A program made the position numbers and the translations under genes. 64,000 bases of DNA, from the NCBI RefSeq assembly GCF_001298265.1, contig NZ_LGSZ01000022.1, forward strand, positions 248,001 through 312,000, in the 5' to 3' direction. Shown here in pieces: positions 9,691 to 21,293 of the stretch; position 1 is the first letter of the stretch; every line of letters starts with the position of its first letter. The notes beneath the pieces were generated by a model, which saw only the letters and a program-made list of their open reading frames with translations, ran no database searches and was not told the origin of the DNA. The stretch is from Allobosea vaviloviae (GTDB taxonomy: Bacteria; Pseudomonadota; Alphaproteobacteria; Rhizobiales; Beijerinckiaceae).

Positions 9691-10413
9691 GTGAAGCACT
9701 ACGTCGCACACATCCCGATGAGCCTCGCCGTGCCCGATGCCATGTACTGGGCGATCAAGGACGTCCTCGAGGGCGAGTACGAGACCGGGTTTGATGGCGT
9801 CGGCCTCGATATTCTCGATATCGGCGCCAATGTCGGCTCCTTCGCGCTCTGGGCGACGGCGCGCTGGCCGGGCTGTCTGGTCACCTCCTATGAGCCCCAT
9901 CCCGGCACCTTCGAACTGCTGAAGCGCAACACGCACCAGCGCCGCGACATCGTGGCAGTCAATGCCGCGCTGTTTCCAGGCGGCGCGAAGACCGCGAGCT
10001 TCGTCAGCCGCTTTGCCGGCGACGGCGAATCCGGGCTGGCCTCCTACGCGGGCGACACCTTCGTCGATGGCGCCATGGTCGAGCGCTACGAGGTCGCGGT
10101 CGTCGATCCCGCCAGCCTGCCATCGGCGGACATCGTCAAGATCGACATCGAAGGCGGTGAGGGCGACGTGCTCGACTCGATCGACCTGTCGAAAACCTCG
10201 CTGGTGCTGCTGGAGTATCAGAACCGCAGGAATCGCGATCAGCTTGCGGCCCGCCTGAGCGCCGATTTCGACCTGATCGACACCGTCGAGCATATCTGGG
10301 ACCCGCTGCTCGAACAGCGCTGCTACCGTCCGGATCTTGCCGGTGACGTCTATGGCCGCATGTTCGCCGCCCGCAAGGGCATGACGCGGATGACGCGCGC
10401 CGCCGGGAGGTAG
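9691..10413 (+). CDS. FkbM-family SAM-dependent methyltransferase
   Basis: A 240-residue Rossmann-fold methyltransferase. The SAM-binding loop LDIGANVGSFALWA starts at residue 42, with the ribose-binding acidic position in SYEPHPGTFELLKRN downstream. The FkbM signature IVKIDIEGGEGDVLDSI lies near 149-165. FkbM-type enzymes O-methylate sugars, polyketides or lipids; no biosynthetic genes lie nearby, so the substrate is unknown. The GTG at 9691 gives the full domain. The gene is alone between the dnaE remnant and rpsB, at the edge of the apparently rearranged segment, and could have arrived with it. Confidence 0.8.
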   Translation: MKHYVAHIPMSLAVPDAMYWAIKDVLEGEYETGFDGVGLDILDIGANVGSFALWATARWPGCLVTSYEPHPGTFELLKRNTHQRRDIVAVNAALFPGGAKTASFVSRFAGDGESGLASYAGDTFVDGAMVERYEVAVVDPASLPSADIVKIDIEGGEGDVLDSIDLSKTSLVLLEYQNRRNRDQLAARLSADFDLIDTVEHIWDPLLEQRCYRPDLAGDVYGRMFAARKGMTRMTRAAGR

Positions 10414-10602
10414 GGCTGCGGCAATCCGAATTCGGTGAGATGCACGGCGCACCGCGCCTTGCATTCCTACGCCATCCCCTGTATGGCGCAGCCCATCCCA
10501 CATGGGGAGCACCGTCTCATATCCTGAGGCGTTCCGGTGACCTTGCAGCTCATGCTCGGTTATTCGCACCCCAGAGGCTCAACCGGTAAGGACGTAAAGA
10601 CG

Positions 10603-11640
<1,038 letters not shown>

Positions 11641-11830
11641 CGATGGCAAAACGGAGCGCGGCGCGTCATCGGCGCGTCGCAATCCGGTTGCTGAAATTCG
11701 ACTTTGATCAATACGACCAGCGCCGACGGCCGGAAACGGAACGTCGGCGTTTCCCGATAGGGGATGGGTCGACGGGATGACGCGGCTGGCCTGAGTGCCT
11801 GGCGCCGCACGACAGACGAGGACGACAAAG

Positions 11831-12754
11831 ATGGCTGCGATCACCGCCGCATTGGTGAAGGAACTCCGCGACAAGACCGGCGCGGGCATGATGGACTGCA
11901 AGACCGCGCTCACCGCCGTCGATGGCGACATCGAGGCTGCGATCGACTGGCTGCGCACCAAGGGCCTCGCCAAGGCCGCCAAGAAGGCCGACCGCGTCGC
12001 TGCCGAGGGCCTCGTCGCCGTGGCGGTGTCGGGCCATGCCGGCGTTGTCATCGAGCTCAATTCCGAGACCGATTTCGTCGCCCGCAACCTTGAATTCCAG
12101 GGCCTGGCCCATGGCATCGCCAATGTCGCGCTGGAGCGCGGCGGCGACGCCGAGGCGGTCCTCGCCCATCATTATCCGGGCGGCGGCACGGTCAAGGATG
12201 CCATCGCCAACGCGATCGCCACCATCGGCGAGAACATGAACCTGCGCCGCGTCGCGCAGCTCAAGGTCTCGGCCGGCTTGATCGGCACCTATGTCCACGG
12301 CGCGGTCGCCGATGGGCTCGGCAAGATCGGCGTCATCGTCGCGCTGGAATCGACCGGCAATACCGATGAGCTCGCCACGCTCGGCCGCCAGCTCGCCATG
12401 CATGTCGCCGCGACCAACCCCGTCGCGCTCGACCTCGCCTCGGTCGCCCCCGAGGTGCTGGAGCGCGAAAAGGCGATCCTCGCCGAGAAGAACGCCGGCA
12501 AGCCCGCCCATGTGCTCGAGAAGATCACCGAGAGCGGCCTGAAGAGCTACGCCAAGGAATACTGCCTGCTCGAGCAGTCCTACATCCATGACGGCTCGAA
12601 GTCGGTCGGCCAGGTTCTCAAGGAACTCGAGGGCAAGGTCGGCGCGCCGGTGAAGCTTACCGGCTTCGCCCGCTATGCGCTCGGCGAGGGCATCGAGAAG
12701 GAAGAGACCGATTTTGCCGCCGAGGTCGCCGCTGCCGGCGGCACCACGGGCTGA
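11831..12754 (+). CDS. tsf: Translation elongation factor Ts
   Basis: Guanine nucleotide exchange factor for EF-Tu. The 307 residues match the family. The N-terminal UBA-like domain carries [21 protein letters not shown], and the core has the signature [12 protein letters not shown] near residues 76-87. The ATG at 11831 gives the standard N-terminus [13 protein letters not shown]. It follows rpsB by 190 bases, the conserved bacterial order, and is closed by a strong intrinsic terminator at 12775-12804. The two genes therefore form their own unit ahead of pyrH. Confidence 0.97.
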   Translation: MAAITAALVKELRDKTGAGMMDCKTALTAVDGDIEAAIDWLRTKGLAKAAKKADRVAAEGLVAVAVSGHAGVVIELNSETDFVARNLEFQGLAHGIANVALERGGDAEAVLAHHYPGGGTVKDAIANAIATIGENMNLRRVAQLKVSAGLIGTYVHGAVADGLGKIGVIVALESTGNTDELATLGRQLAMHVAATNPVALDLASVAPEVLEREKAILAEKNAGKPAHVLEKITESGLKSYAKEYCLLEQSYIHDGSKSVGQVLKELEGKVGAPVKLTGFARYALGEGIEKEETDFAAEVAAAGGTTG

Positions 12755-12774
12755 GCCTGGCGGTGATGAATGAG

Positions 12775-12804
12775 AAAAAGGCCGCGCCCTGCGCGGCCTT
12801 TTTT
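12775..12804 (+). terminator. Rho-independent terminator after tsf
   Basis: A perfect GGCCGCGC/GCGCGGCC stem (12780-12787 and 12791-12798) with a three-base CCT loop is preceded by five A and followed by six T. The A and T runs extend the stem and make the hairpin usable in both directions. It lies 21 bases after the tsf stop and separates rpsB-tsf from pyrH. Confidence 0.93.
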
Positions 12805-12860
12805 GTAAGAAGGCCACGCGGGTGCCGAATCGTACCGCTTGAAAGCATGGAGTAAAGCCG

Positions 12861-13568
12861 GTGAGACCCAAGCGCGTTCTGGTGAAGCTCTCCGGCGAAG
12901 CCCTTGCGGGACAAGCAGGATATGGCCTCGATGGTGGCACGCTGACCGCGCTTGCCGCCGACATCTCGAACGCCTCGCGCGAGGGCGTCGAGATCGCGAT
13001 CGTCGTCGGCGGCGGAAATTTCTTCCGTGGCGTCCAGGGCCTGACCAAGGGGCTCGACCGCACCAGCGCCGATTCGATCGGCATGCTCGGCACCGTGATG
13101 AACGCGCTCGCGCTCGAGCATGCGATCGAGAGCGCCGGCGCCCCGGCGCGCGCGATGTCGGCCGTGCCGATGCCTTCTCTCTGCGAGAGCTACGCCCGCA
13201 AGCGCGCGCTCGACCACCTCACCAACGGTAAGGTCGTCGTGCTGGGTGGCGGCACCGGCAATCCCTATTTCACCACCGATACGGGCGCAGCCCTGCGCGC
13301 GGCCGAACTCGGCTGCAGCCATCTGCTCAAGGCGACGCAGGTCGACGGCGTCTATTCCGCCGATCCCAAGAAGGATCCGGCCGCCACCCGCTACGACACG
13401 CTGACCCATGAGGACGCCATCAAGCGCGACCTCAAAGTCATGGATACCGCAGCCTTCGCGCTGGCGCGCGATGCCGGGCTGACCATCGTGGTGTTCTCGA
13501 TCGCGGAAGCCGGCATGCTTGCCGCCGTGCTGCGCGGCGAGGGCAGGGCAACCTATGTGACGCCGTAA
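12861..13568 (+). CDS. pyrH: UMP kinase
   Basis: Phosphorylates UMP to UDP in pyrimidine synthesis. The 235-residue hexameric amino-acid-kinase-type enzyme begins KRVLVKLSGEALAG, has the glycine loop IVVGGGNFFRG, and GGGTGNPYFTTDTGAALRAAE near the middle. KATQVDGVYSADPKKDP is the uridylate-kinase nucleotide-binding region. The start is a GTG at 12861, 56 bases past the tsf terminator. The order tsf-pyrH-frr-uppS-cdsA-dxr-rseP-bamA is conserved widely in proteobacteria. Confidence 0.97.
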   Translation: MRPKRVLVKLSGEALAGQAGYGLDGGTLTALAADISNASREGVEIAIVVGGGNFFRGVQGLTKGLDRTSADSIGMLGTVMNALALEHAIESAGAPARAMSAVPMPSLCESYARKRALDHLTNGKVVVLGGGTGNPYFTTDTGAALRAAELGCSHLLKATQVDGVYSADPKKDPAATRYDTLTHEDAIKRDLKVMDTAAFALARDAGLTIVVFSIAEAGMLAAVLRGEGRATYVTP

Positions 13569-13587
13569 GGCTCTTATCATGGAGTTC

Positions 13588-13635
13588 GAGCAGGATTGGA
13601 GCGAAAAGCCGGTTCCCACTTTTTCGCGCCTGCTC
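13588..13635. repeat. Imperfect palindromic intergenic element
   Basis: Arms GAGCAGG (13588-13594) and CCTGCTC (13629-13635) enclose a second pair, GCGAAAAG and CTTTTTCGC, making a 48-base imperfect hairpin in the pyrH-frr gap. It resembles the dispersed GAGCA...TGCTC elements with a GAAAA/TTTTC core that are common between genes in Rhizobiales. Copy number cannot be judged from one window; a possible half copy lies near 37775. Confidence 0.6.
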
Positions 13636-13791
13636 TAGCGCTATGATGTTCTTGACCCTGGCCGGCCCCCCCGCCATGGTCGCGCCCGGTTACGTAACGC
13701 CCGGGAATGCAACACCGAAGTCGCATCGTTGCTGGCGGAAAGCCGGGATTTCGCTTTTCGTGCGATGCACCAGTTCAAGGTCTTGAAGACG

Positions 13792-14355
13792 ATGGCCCAG
13801 ACGACATTCGATCTCGACGACGTGAAGCGCCGCATGCAGGGCGCGCTCCAGTCCTTCAAGGGCGATTTGGCCTCCCTGCGCTCGGGCCGCGCCTCCGCCA
13901 ACATGCTCGACCCGATCCAGGTCGAGGCCTATGGCGCGCGCCAGCCGCTTGCCCAGCTCGCGACCGTCAGCGTGCCTGAAGCCCGCCTGCTCAGCGTGCA
14001 GGTCTGGGACCGCAGCATGGTTGGCCCGGTCGAGAAGGCGATCCGCGAATCCGATCTCGGCCTGAACCCGCAGACCGAAGGCCAGGTCCTGCGCATCCGC
14101 ATCCCCGAGCTGAACGAGCAGCGCCGCAAGGAGATGGTCAAGGTCGCGCATAAATATGCCGAGGAGTCGAAGATTGCGGTCCGCCATGTCCGCCGCGACG
14201 CCATCGACATCATCAAGAAGGTCGAGAAAGATGGCGCCTTCACCAAGGACGACGTGACGCGCCAGTCCGATCTCGTCCAGAAGGCCACCGACCAGCACAT
14301 CTCCGAGATCGACCAGGCGCTTGCGACCAAGGAAAAGGAAATCCTGAGCGTCTGA
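13792..14355 (+). CDS. frr: Ribosome recycling factor
   Basis: Splits post-termination ribosomes together with EF-G. The 187 residues match the family. LRSGRASANMLDPIQVEAYG (from about residue 29) and the C-terminal RRDAIDIIKKVEKDGAFTKD are diagnostic of the helical hairpin and tip regions. I use the ATG at 13792 (MAQTTFDLDDVKRRMQGAL); the frame is open to 13729 but those residues are not family-like. It lies in the pyrH-to-bamA block, 223 bases after pyrH with a palindromic repeat between. Confidence 0.97.
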   Translation: MAQTTFDLDDVKRRMQGALQSFKGDLASLRSGRASANMLDPIQVEAYGARQPLAQLATVSVPEARLLSVQVWDRSMVGPVEKAIRESDLGLNPQTEGQVLRIRIPELNEQRRKEMVKVAHKYAEESKIAVRHVRRDAIDIIKKVEKDGAFTKDDVTRQSDLVQKATDQHISEIDQALATKEKEILSV

Positions 14356-14433
14356 CGCCGTCGGCGCGGTATCCTGCGCAAGGTTGCTCCGCGCGAGATC
14401 ATCGGCGCCAGGCCGAACAAGGCATACAAAAGA

Positions 14434-15188
<755 letters not shown>

Positions 15189-15192
<4 letters not shown>

Positions 15193-16037
15193 CCCAAAAG
15201 CCCCCCGGCGGGCCCGAAGCCGGTCCCGGCAAGGCGGGACCAGTGAGCGAGCTGCGGCTCAGGATCATCTCCGCGCTCGTCCTTGCCGGCGCGATTTTGC
15301 TCGCGACGGCATGGGGCGGCTGGCCGTTTCGGATCGTCTGGGTGCTGGTCGCCGGGTTCGTCGCCTATGAATGGCTGGCGATGGTTCAACGCGGCAACGC
15401 GGTGGCCGCCGGCATCGGTGTCGTCGTGGCCGGCTTTGTCCTCGGCGTCTCCCCGATAAACCAGGCGGCGCTGGCGGGCGTCGCGGCCGCCGCGGCATTG
15501 ACCGGCGCCATTGCCACGCCCTTCGTCAGGGGCCGGCTCGCGCTCGAAGCCTGCGGCATGGCCTACGCGCTGGCCTTCGCGCTGATCGCGCCTGCGCTGC
15601 GCTCGCTTCCCGAGCTCGGCCTGGCCGTCATCATCTGGAGCTTTGCCGTCGTCTGGTTCACCGACATCGCGGCTTATTTCACCGGCCGCCGTCTCGGTGG
15701 GCCGAAGTTGATGCCGAGCGTCAGCCCAGGCAAGACATGGTCCGGGGCGATCGGCGGAACGATTGCGGGCACGCTCGGCGGTTACGTCGTCTGGGCGCTG
15801 ACGCCTGCCGCAGTGCCGCTCGTCGGCCCGGCTTTGGTCGTCGCCGGGTCGCTGGCGGCGTCCGTCTTCAGCCAGATGGGCGATCTGTTCGAATCGAGCC
15901 TGAAGCGCCGCTTCGGCGTCAAGGATTCGAGCAGGCTCATTCCCGGCCATGGCGGCTTTCTCGATCGGCTCGACGGTTATTGGGCGGTGCTCGTCTTCGC
16001 CGGCGCGGTGCTGTTCCTGACCCGCCCCGGACTCTGA
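15189..16037 (+). CDS. cdsA: Phosphatidate cytidylyltransferase (CDP-diacylglycerol synthase)
   Basis: Makes CDP-diacylglycerol from phosphatidic acid and CTP for phospholipid synthesis. The 282-residue inner-membrane protein has about eight hydrophobic segments. The family signature [19 protein letters not shown], continuing into [11 protein letters not shown], lies near residues 238-262. [14 protein letters not shown] is also typical. The N-terminal 20 residues are a Pro/Gly-rich hydrophilic lead. It begins with a GTG overlapping uppS and ends eight bases before dxr. Confidence 0.95.
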
Positions 16038-16044
16038 ACCACGC

Positions 16045-17223
16045 ATGCTCCGCACCGTTACGCTTCTGGGAGCGACAGGCTCCATCGGCAAATCGACACG
16101 CGATGTCGTGGCTGAAAATCCGCAGCGGCTGCGCATCGGCGTCGTCGTCGCGGGACGTGATGCGCAGGCGCTTGCACGCGTCGCGATCGAGACCGGTGCC
16201 TCCTTCGCCGCCCTGGCCGATGCCGGCGCGGGGCCGGCACTGGCGCAGGCTCTGGCGGGAACCGGTATCGCCTGTGGGGCAGGGCGCCAGGCCGTGCTCG
16301 ATGCTGTCGCGATGGAGAGCGACATCGTCGTCAGCGCGATTTCGGGGGCTGCCGGGCTCGAGGCGACCTTCGCGGCGCTGACGCCCGGGAGGGTCGTGGC
16401 GCTGGCCAACAAGGAGAGCCTCGTCTGCGCCGGAGCGGCCGTGATGGCGCGGGCCAAGGCGGTCGGAGCCCGCATCCTGCCACTCGATTCCGAGCATAAC
16501 GCGCTGTTCCAGGTGCTCGGCACCGAGCCGATCTCCGCCATCCGCAGCATGACGCTGACGGCGTCGGGCGGGCCGTTCCGAACCTGGAGCGCGGCTGAGA
16601 TCGCCGTGGCCCGGCCGGAACAGGCTCTGGCTCACCCCAACTATGCGATGGGCGCCAAGATTTCGATCGACTCCGCCAGCATGATGAACAAGGGGCTGGA
16701 ACTGATCGAGGCCTGCTTCCTGTTCGGCCTGGAGCCCGGGCAGCTCGAGGTGCTGGTCCATCCGCAGCAGCTCGTCCATGGCCTCGTGACCTTCCGCGAC
16801 GGCTCCGTCAGCGCCGGCATGGCCCTGCCCGACATGCGCGTCGCCGCCGCCCATTGCCTCGGCGTCGATGGCAGGCTGGACGCACCGGCCGCGCGCTTCC
16901 TCGATCTGGCGCTGACCGCGCCGCTGACCTTCGAGCGCCCTGACCTCCTGCGCTTCCCGGCGCTCGGGCTCGCCATCGCGGCCTTGGGCGCGGGCGGCGC
17001 CATGCCCGCCATCCTGAACGCGGCCAACGAGGTTGCGGTCGCGGCCTATCTCGAAGGGGCCATCGCCTTCCCCGGCATCGCGGCGCTGGTCGAGGCCGTC
17101 TGCGCCAGCGCGGCGCCGGATGCCGCGGCACCTTCGGATGTCGCCGCCGCGCTCGCCATTGACCATGAGGCGAGAAACCGCGCGCGGGCGCTCTTGTCGC
17201 GGGCGCCCTTCGCTGTCACCTAA
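16045..17223 (+). CDS. dxr: 1-deoxy-D-xylulose 5-phosphate reductoisomerase
   Basis: Converts DXP to methylerythritol 4-phosphate, the committed step of the MEP isoprenoid pathway. The 392 residues start with the NADPH loop GATGSIG (9-15). LANKESLVCAG and the metal ligands D148 and E150 in LPLDSEHNALFQ follow, then ISIDSASMMNKGLELIEA. The later conserved motif reads HPQQLVHGLVTF where HPQSIIHSMV is usual, a mild substitution. AANEVAVAAYLEG closes the catalytic part. The product pathway continues with IspDF, encoded at 51235-52443 in this window. Confidence 0.96.
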   Translation: MLRTVTLLGATGSIGKSTRDVVAENPQRLRIGVVVAGRDAQALARVAIETGASFAALADAGAGPALAQALAGTGIACGAGRQAVLDAVAMESDIVVSAISGAAGLEATFAALTPGRVVALANKESLVCAGAAVMARAKAVGARILPLDSEHNALFQVLGTEPISAIRSMTLTASGGPFRTWSAAEIAVARPEQALAHPNYAMGAKISIDSASMMNKGLELIEACFLFGLEPGQLEVLVHPQQLVHGLVTFRDGSVSAGMALPDMRVAAAHCLGVDGRLDAPAARFLDLALTAPLTFERPDLLRFPALGLAIAALGAGGAMPAILNAANEVAVAAYLEGAIAFPGIAALVEAVCASAAPDAAAPSDVAAALAIDHEARNRARALLSRAPFAVT

Positions 17224-17246
17224 GGCAGACGGATTGGGAGACGGTA

Positions 17247-18398
17247 ATGGATTTCGTGGCGACACTCTGGAACGCCGGCGCGTTCCTGCTCGGCTATATC
17301 GTGCCCTTCCTGTTCGTCCTGACGGTTGTGGTGTTCGTCCACGAGCTCGGGCATTTCCTCGTCGCCCGCTGGTGCGGGGTCGATGTGAAGGTGTTCTCGA
17401 TCGGCTTCGGCCGCGAGCTCTTCGGCTTCAATGACAAGCACGGGACGCGCTGGAGATTCGCGGCGATCCCGCTCGGCGGCTACGTCAAATTCTCCGGCGA
17501 CTCCGACGCCACCTCCTCGACCACCGATTCCGACGAGCTCCAGGCCATGACCGCGCTGCAGCGCGAGCGCTCCTTCCCGGCGCAGTCGATCGGCGAGCGC
17601 GCCGCCATCGTCGCCGCCGGCCCGATCGCCAATTTCCTGCTCGCGATCCTGATCTTCGGCGCCACGGTCTATATCTTCGGCAAGCCCGTGCTCGCCCCGC
17701 GCATCGATCAGGTCGTGGCGGGCAGCGCAGCCGAACGCGGCGGGCTTCTCGCCGGAGACCTCGTGGTTTCGATCGATGGGCATCCGATCGGCAGCTTCTC
17801 CGACATGCAGCGGGCGATCTCGGTGCGCCCCAACGAGACGCTGTCGGTCGTGGTCGAGCGGGCGAGCGGCACGGTGACGCTGCCGGTGACGCCGGCGCTC
17901 GTCGAGCAGACCACGCCGGTGGGCAAGCAGCGCATCGGCGTGCTCGGCATCCAGGCTTCGCGCCAGGCCAGCGACTGGAAGACCCAGCATTTCGGCCTGG
18001 TCGAATCGGCCAAGGTCGGCGTCAGCGAGACCTGGTACGTCGTCGAGCGGACCTACGACTATATCGCGAAACTGGTCAGCGGCCGGGAATCGGTCGATCA
18101 GCTCTCCGGTCCGATTCGGATCGCGCAGGTCTCGGGGCTTGTCGCGACCAACGCCGGCCTGCTCGGCCTGATCAACCTTGCCGCGATCCTGTCGGTCTCG
18201 ATCGGGCTGATGAATCTCTTCCCCGTTCCGATGCTCGACGGTGGCCATCTCCTCTTTTATGCCATCGAGGCGCTGCGCGGCCGGCCTCTCAGCGAGCGCG
18301 CGCAGGAAATCGGCTTTCGTGTCGGGCTGGGCCTCGTGCTGATGCTGATGCTGTTCGTCACCTGGAACGACATCGTTCACGTCCGCTCGCTGCTTTGA
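17247..18398 (+). CDS. rseP: RIP site-2 zinc metalloprotease RseP
   Basis: Intramembrane protease that cleaves anti-sigma factors and signal peptide remnants. The 383 residues have the zinc-binding HELGH at 32-36 in the first membrane helix. A PDZ domain spans roughly 125-200 (AGSAAERGGLLAGDLVVSIDG), and the second catalytic motif FPVPMLDGGHLL supplies the Asp ligand near residue 331. Only one PDZ domain is evident, against two in E. coli RseP, which is usual for many alphaproteobacteria. It is placed directly upstream of bamA, as in most proteobacteria. Confidence 0.95.
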   Translation: MDFVATLWNAGAFLLGYIVPFLFVLTVVVFVHELGHFLVARWCGVDVKVFSIGFGRELFGFNDKHGTRWRFAAIPLGGYVKFSGDSDATSSTTDSDELQAMTALQRERSFPAQSIGERAAIVAAGPIANFLLAILIFGATVYIFGKPVLAPRIDQVVAGSAAERGGLLAGDLVVSIDGHPIGSFSDMQRAISVRPNETLSVVVERASGTVTLPVTPALVEQTTPVGKQRIGVLGIQASRQASDWKTQHFGLVESAKVGVSETWYVVERTYDYIAKLVSGRESVDQLSGPIRIAQVSGLVATNAGLLGLINLAAILSVSIGLMNLFPVPMLDGGHLLFYAIEALRGRPLSERAQEIGFRVGLGLVLMLMLFVTWNDIVHVRSLL

Positions 18399-18736
18399 GC
18401 CGTGTCGAGGCGGCCCTGAGAGGGCGCGCGGCATTAACGGATGGCGCGCAATTTTAGCGAATGTGGCGCTGCAAGCGAATGTTGCGGAGCCCGCGCGTCT
18501 GAGCGGTCGACCTGTTTTCCGCGCGAAATCGGCCCTACTTTGCGGCAAAATCGCGGCACGACGCGTGGCCTGACGGCAACGAGGGGGCTAAAAATATTTT
18601 GTTAACGACAATGCCGGTTTGCACCCTGCGGGAAACTTTGTAGAAGCGAATGGACTGCAATGTCTCCGTGCCCCTGCCCCAAGGTGGTGGCCCCCTTTAT
18701 GGGGTGGTGACCTGAGAAAATGGAATAGGCGACCCG
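18399..18736 (+). other. 338-base rseP-bamA interval with AT-rich patch and possible leader frame
   Basis: No full gene is present. An AT-rich patch (CTAAAAATATTTTGTTAAC, about 18588-18606) stands out in GC-rich surroundings and is the likeliest promoter zone for bamA, although no clean -35/-10 pair is seen. A 21-codon open frame runs from the ATG at 18650 to the TGA at 18713, ending 21 bases before bamA. Its ribosome-binding site is weak (AGAAG), and it contains direct GGTGGTG repeats flanking CCCC and GGGG. It could be a leader peptide or chance. Confidence 0.4.
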
Positions 18737-21253
18737 ATGACGTCGACCCAAAAGAGCCGGACCTTCAGAGCGCGGCTCTCTCGATCAGTCGGACTTTCGG
18801 CCTTCATGCTGGCCGTTAGCGGCGGCGTGGCGTTCGCGCAGGCTGTGATTGTCCAGGGCAACCGACGCGTCGATGCGGAGACGATCCGCTCCTACGCCGC
18901 GGGACAGAACGCGCCGCAGGAGATTCGCCAGAATCTTCTCGCGACCGGCCTGTTCACCAATGTGCAGGTCAGCCGCCGTGGCGCGCAGACCGTCATCTCG
19001 GTTCAGGAAAACGACGCCATCAACCGCGTCGCCTTCGAAGGCAATCGCCGCCTGAAGAGCGACGTCCTGCTGCAGCAGGTTCAGTCGAAGGCCGGCGGCC
19101 CGATGAGCCAGGCGCTGATCGATTCCGACGTCGCCCGCCTGAAGGAAGTCTATCGCCGCGCCGGCTATGGTCTGTCCTCGGTCAGCGGCCGCATTGCGCC
19201 GCTGCCGAACGGCCGCTCGGACGTGGTCTTCACGATCAACGAGAGCGGCAAGACCGGCATCAAGTCGATCAATTTCGCTGGCAACGGCGTCTATTCCTCT
19301 GGCCGCCTGCGCGGGTTGATGAGTTCGACCGAATCGAACTTCCTAAGCTGGATCAAGACGTCCGACGTTTACGACCCCGATCGCATCACCTCCGATCTCG
19401 AACTGATCCGCCGGTTCTACCTGAAGAACGGCTATGCCGACTTCCAGATCGTCGGCAACACCGCCCGCTTCGACGAAACCGCGGGCGGTTGGGTCATCGA
19501 CGTCACCGTCGACGAAGGGCCGCAGTACAAGGTCGGCAATGTCGCTGTTGATTCGACCCTGCGCGGCATCGATCCCGCCCTGCTTCAGAGCTACGTCGTC
19601 ACCTCGGCCGGCGACACCTACAATGCAGAAGCCGTCGAGAAGTCGCTCGTCAACCTGACGACCGAGGTTTCGCGCCGCGGCCATGCGTTTGCCCAGGTTC
19701 GCCCGCGCGGCGACCGGGATTCTGCCGGCCGCCTGATCGGCATCACCTATGTCGTCGACGAGGGTCCGCGGGTTTATGTCGAGCGCATCAACGTGCGCGG
19801 CAACACCCGCACGCGCGATTATGTCGTGCGTCGCGAGCTCGATCTCGGCGAGGGCGATGCCTACAACAAGGTGTTCGTCGATCGCGCCGAGCGGCGCCTG
19901 AACAATCTCGGCTTCTTCAACAAGGTCCGCATCACCAACGAGCCGGGCTCCGCCCCCGATCGCGTCGTGGTCAACATCGATGTCGAGGACAAGGCGACGG
20001 GCTCGTTCTCGATCGCGGGTGGCTACTCGACCTCGGACGGCGTCATCGGTGAGGTCTCGCTGTCGGAGTCGAACTTCCTCGGCCGCGGCCAGTTCGTCCG
20101 CATCGCGGGCACGCTCGGCCAGCGGACCCAGGGCGTCGATTTCTCCTTCACCGAGCCTTATTTCCTCGGTCGCCGCATCGCGGCGGGCTTCGACCTGTTC
20201 TCGAAGTTCAGCGACAACTACAACACCGGACGCTTCGAAAGCCGCGTCAACGGCGGCACGGTTCGCCTGACCTTCCCGATCACGGAAGAGTTCTCGATCA
20301 CCCCGCGCTACTCGATCTACAGCACGGAGATCGAGATCCGGAACGATGCCGAGCGTCCCTATAACGACTGTTCGGTGCCGCTCGCGGGTGTGACGCCCGG
20401 TACTGCCGGCGCGATCGCTGCAACAAACGTCTATAACTGCCTGAGCAATGGCGAGGCGACGATTGCGGTCAAGGAAGCGGCCGGGACGACATTGACCTCG
20501 CTGGTTGGGCTTGGCTTCAACTACAACTCGCTCGACAGCTTCCAGAACCCGCGCAACGGCTTCATCGCTGAGATCAAGCCGGAATTTGCCGGTTTGGGCG
20601 GTGATTCGAAGTTCCTTCGCGTCGCAGCCGATGCGCGCTACTACAAGGAAATCTTCGACGACGTGGTCGGTTTCGTCCGTGTCCAGGGCGGTCACGTCCA
20701 GGCCACCAGCGGCGATCTGCGCATGATCGACCACTACTTCCTCGGACCGACACTGGTGCGCGGCTTCGCGCCATCGGGTATCGGCCCGCGCGACGTTCTG
20801 AACGACCCGACGGCCAACGCGCTCGGCGGTACGACCTATTTCGGTGGGTCGCTCGAGGTGCAGTTCCCGATCTGGGGCCTGCCGCGTGACCTGGGTCTTC
20901 GCGGTGCGCTCTTTGCCGATGCCGGTACGTTGTTCAATTACGACGGCGGCAATGCCACGGCCTTCGCGGGCTGCCCGGCGGGTGCGTCGGCGCGACAGTT
21001 CAACGTTGCGACCTCGTCGCCCTACCAGACGAACGTGGCCTGCGTGCGTGATAAGAACATCATCCGCTCGTCGGTCGGCGTCAGCCTTCTTTGGCAGTCG
21101 CCGCTCGGTCCGATCCGCTTCGACTACGCCTATGCGTTGTCGAAGGACGACGGTCAGTACGGCACGGCGATCATCAACGGCCAGGCCATCACCGCCAAGT
21201 ACGGTGGCGACCGCACCCAGGCCTTCCGCTTCTCGGGTGGCACCCGCTTCTGA
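18737..21253 (+). CDS. bamA: Outer membrane protein assembly factor BamA
   Basis: Essential outer-membrane insertase for beta-barrel proteins. The 838 residues begin with a Sec signal peptide (about 1-34, ending VAFAQA). Five POTRA domains follow (about 36-415), seen from repeated phrases such as [17 protein letters not shown] and [19 protein letters not shown]. The 16-stranded barrel begins around [20 protein letters not shown]. The conserved [14 protein letters not shown] carries the VRGF loop-6 motif. The C-terminal residue is Phe, as expected for a barrel protein. It leads into lpxD, so outer-membrane protein and lipid A assembly genes are adjacent. Confidence 0.97.
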   Translation: MTSTQKSRTFRARLSRSVGLSAFMLAVSGGVAFAQAVIVQGNRRVDAETIRSYAAGQNAPQEIRQNLLATGLFTNVQVSRRGAQTVISVQENDAINRVAFEGNRRLKSDVLLQQVQSKAGGPMSQALIDSDVARLKEVYRRAGYGLSSVSGRIAPLPNGRSDVVFTINESGKTGIKSINFAGNGVYSSGRLRGLMSSTESNFLSWIKTSDVYDPDRITSDLELIRRFYLKNGYADFQIVGNTARFDETAGGWVIDVTVDEGPQYKVGNVAVDSTLRGIDPALLQSYVVTSAGDTYNAEAVEKSLVNLTTEVSRRGHAFAQVRPRGDRDSAGRLIGITYVVDEGPRVYVERINVRGNTRTRDYVVRRELDLGEGDAYNKVFVDRAERRLNNLGFFNKVRITNEPGSAPDRVVVNIDVEDKATGSFSIAGGYSTSDGVIGEVSLSESNFLGRGQFVRIAGTLGQRTQGVDFSFTEPYFLGRRIAAGFDLFSKFSDNYNTGRFESRVNGGTVRLTFPITEEFSITPRYSIYSTEIEIRNDAERPYNDCSVPLAGVTPGTAGAIAATNVYNCLSNGEATIAVKEAAGTTLTSLVGLGFNYNSLDSFQNPRNGFIAEIKPEFAGLGGDSKFLRVAADARYYKEIFDDVVGFVRVQGGHVQATSGDLRMIDHYFLGPTLVRGFAPSGIGPRDVLNDPTANALGGTTYFGGSLEVQFPIWGLPRDLGLRGALFADAGTLFNYDGGNATAFAGCPAGASARQFNVATSSPYQTNVACVRDKNIIRSSVGVSLLWQSPLGPIRFDYAYALSKDDGQYGTAIINGQAITAKYGGDRTQAFRFSGGTRF

Positions 21254-21257
21254 CGAG

Positions 21258-21279
21258 GCGGGGTGCCTCCGCACCCCGC
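21258..21279 (+). other. Strong hairpin between bamA and lpxD
   Basis: A perfect nine-base GCGGGGTGC/GCACCCCGC stem with a CTCC loop starts five bases after the bamA stop. No T run follows, so it is not a standard intrinsic terminator. It may protect the bamA 3' end or lower read-through into lpxD. Confidence 0.55.
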
Positions 21280-21293
21280 TCCGGACAAAACCG

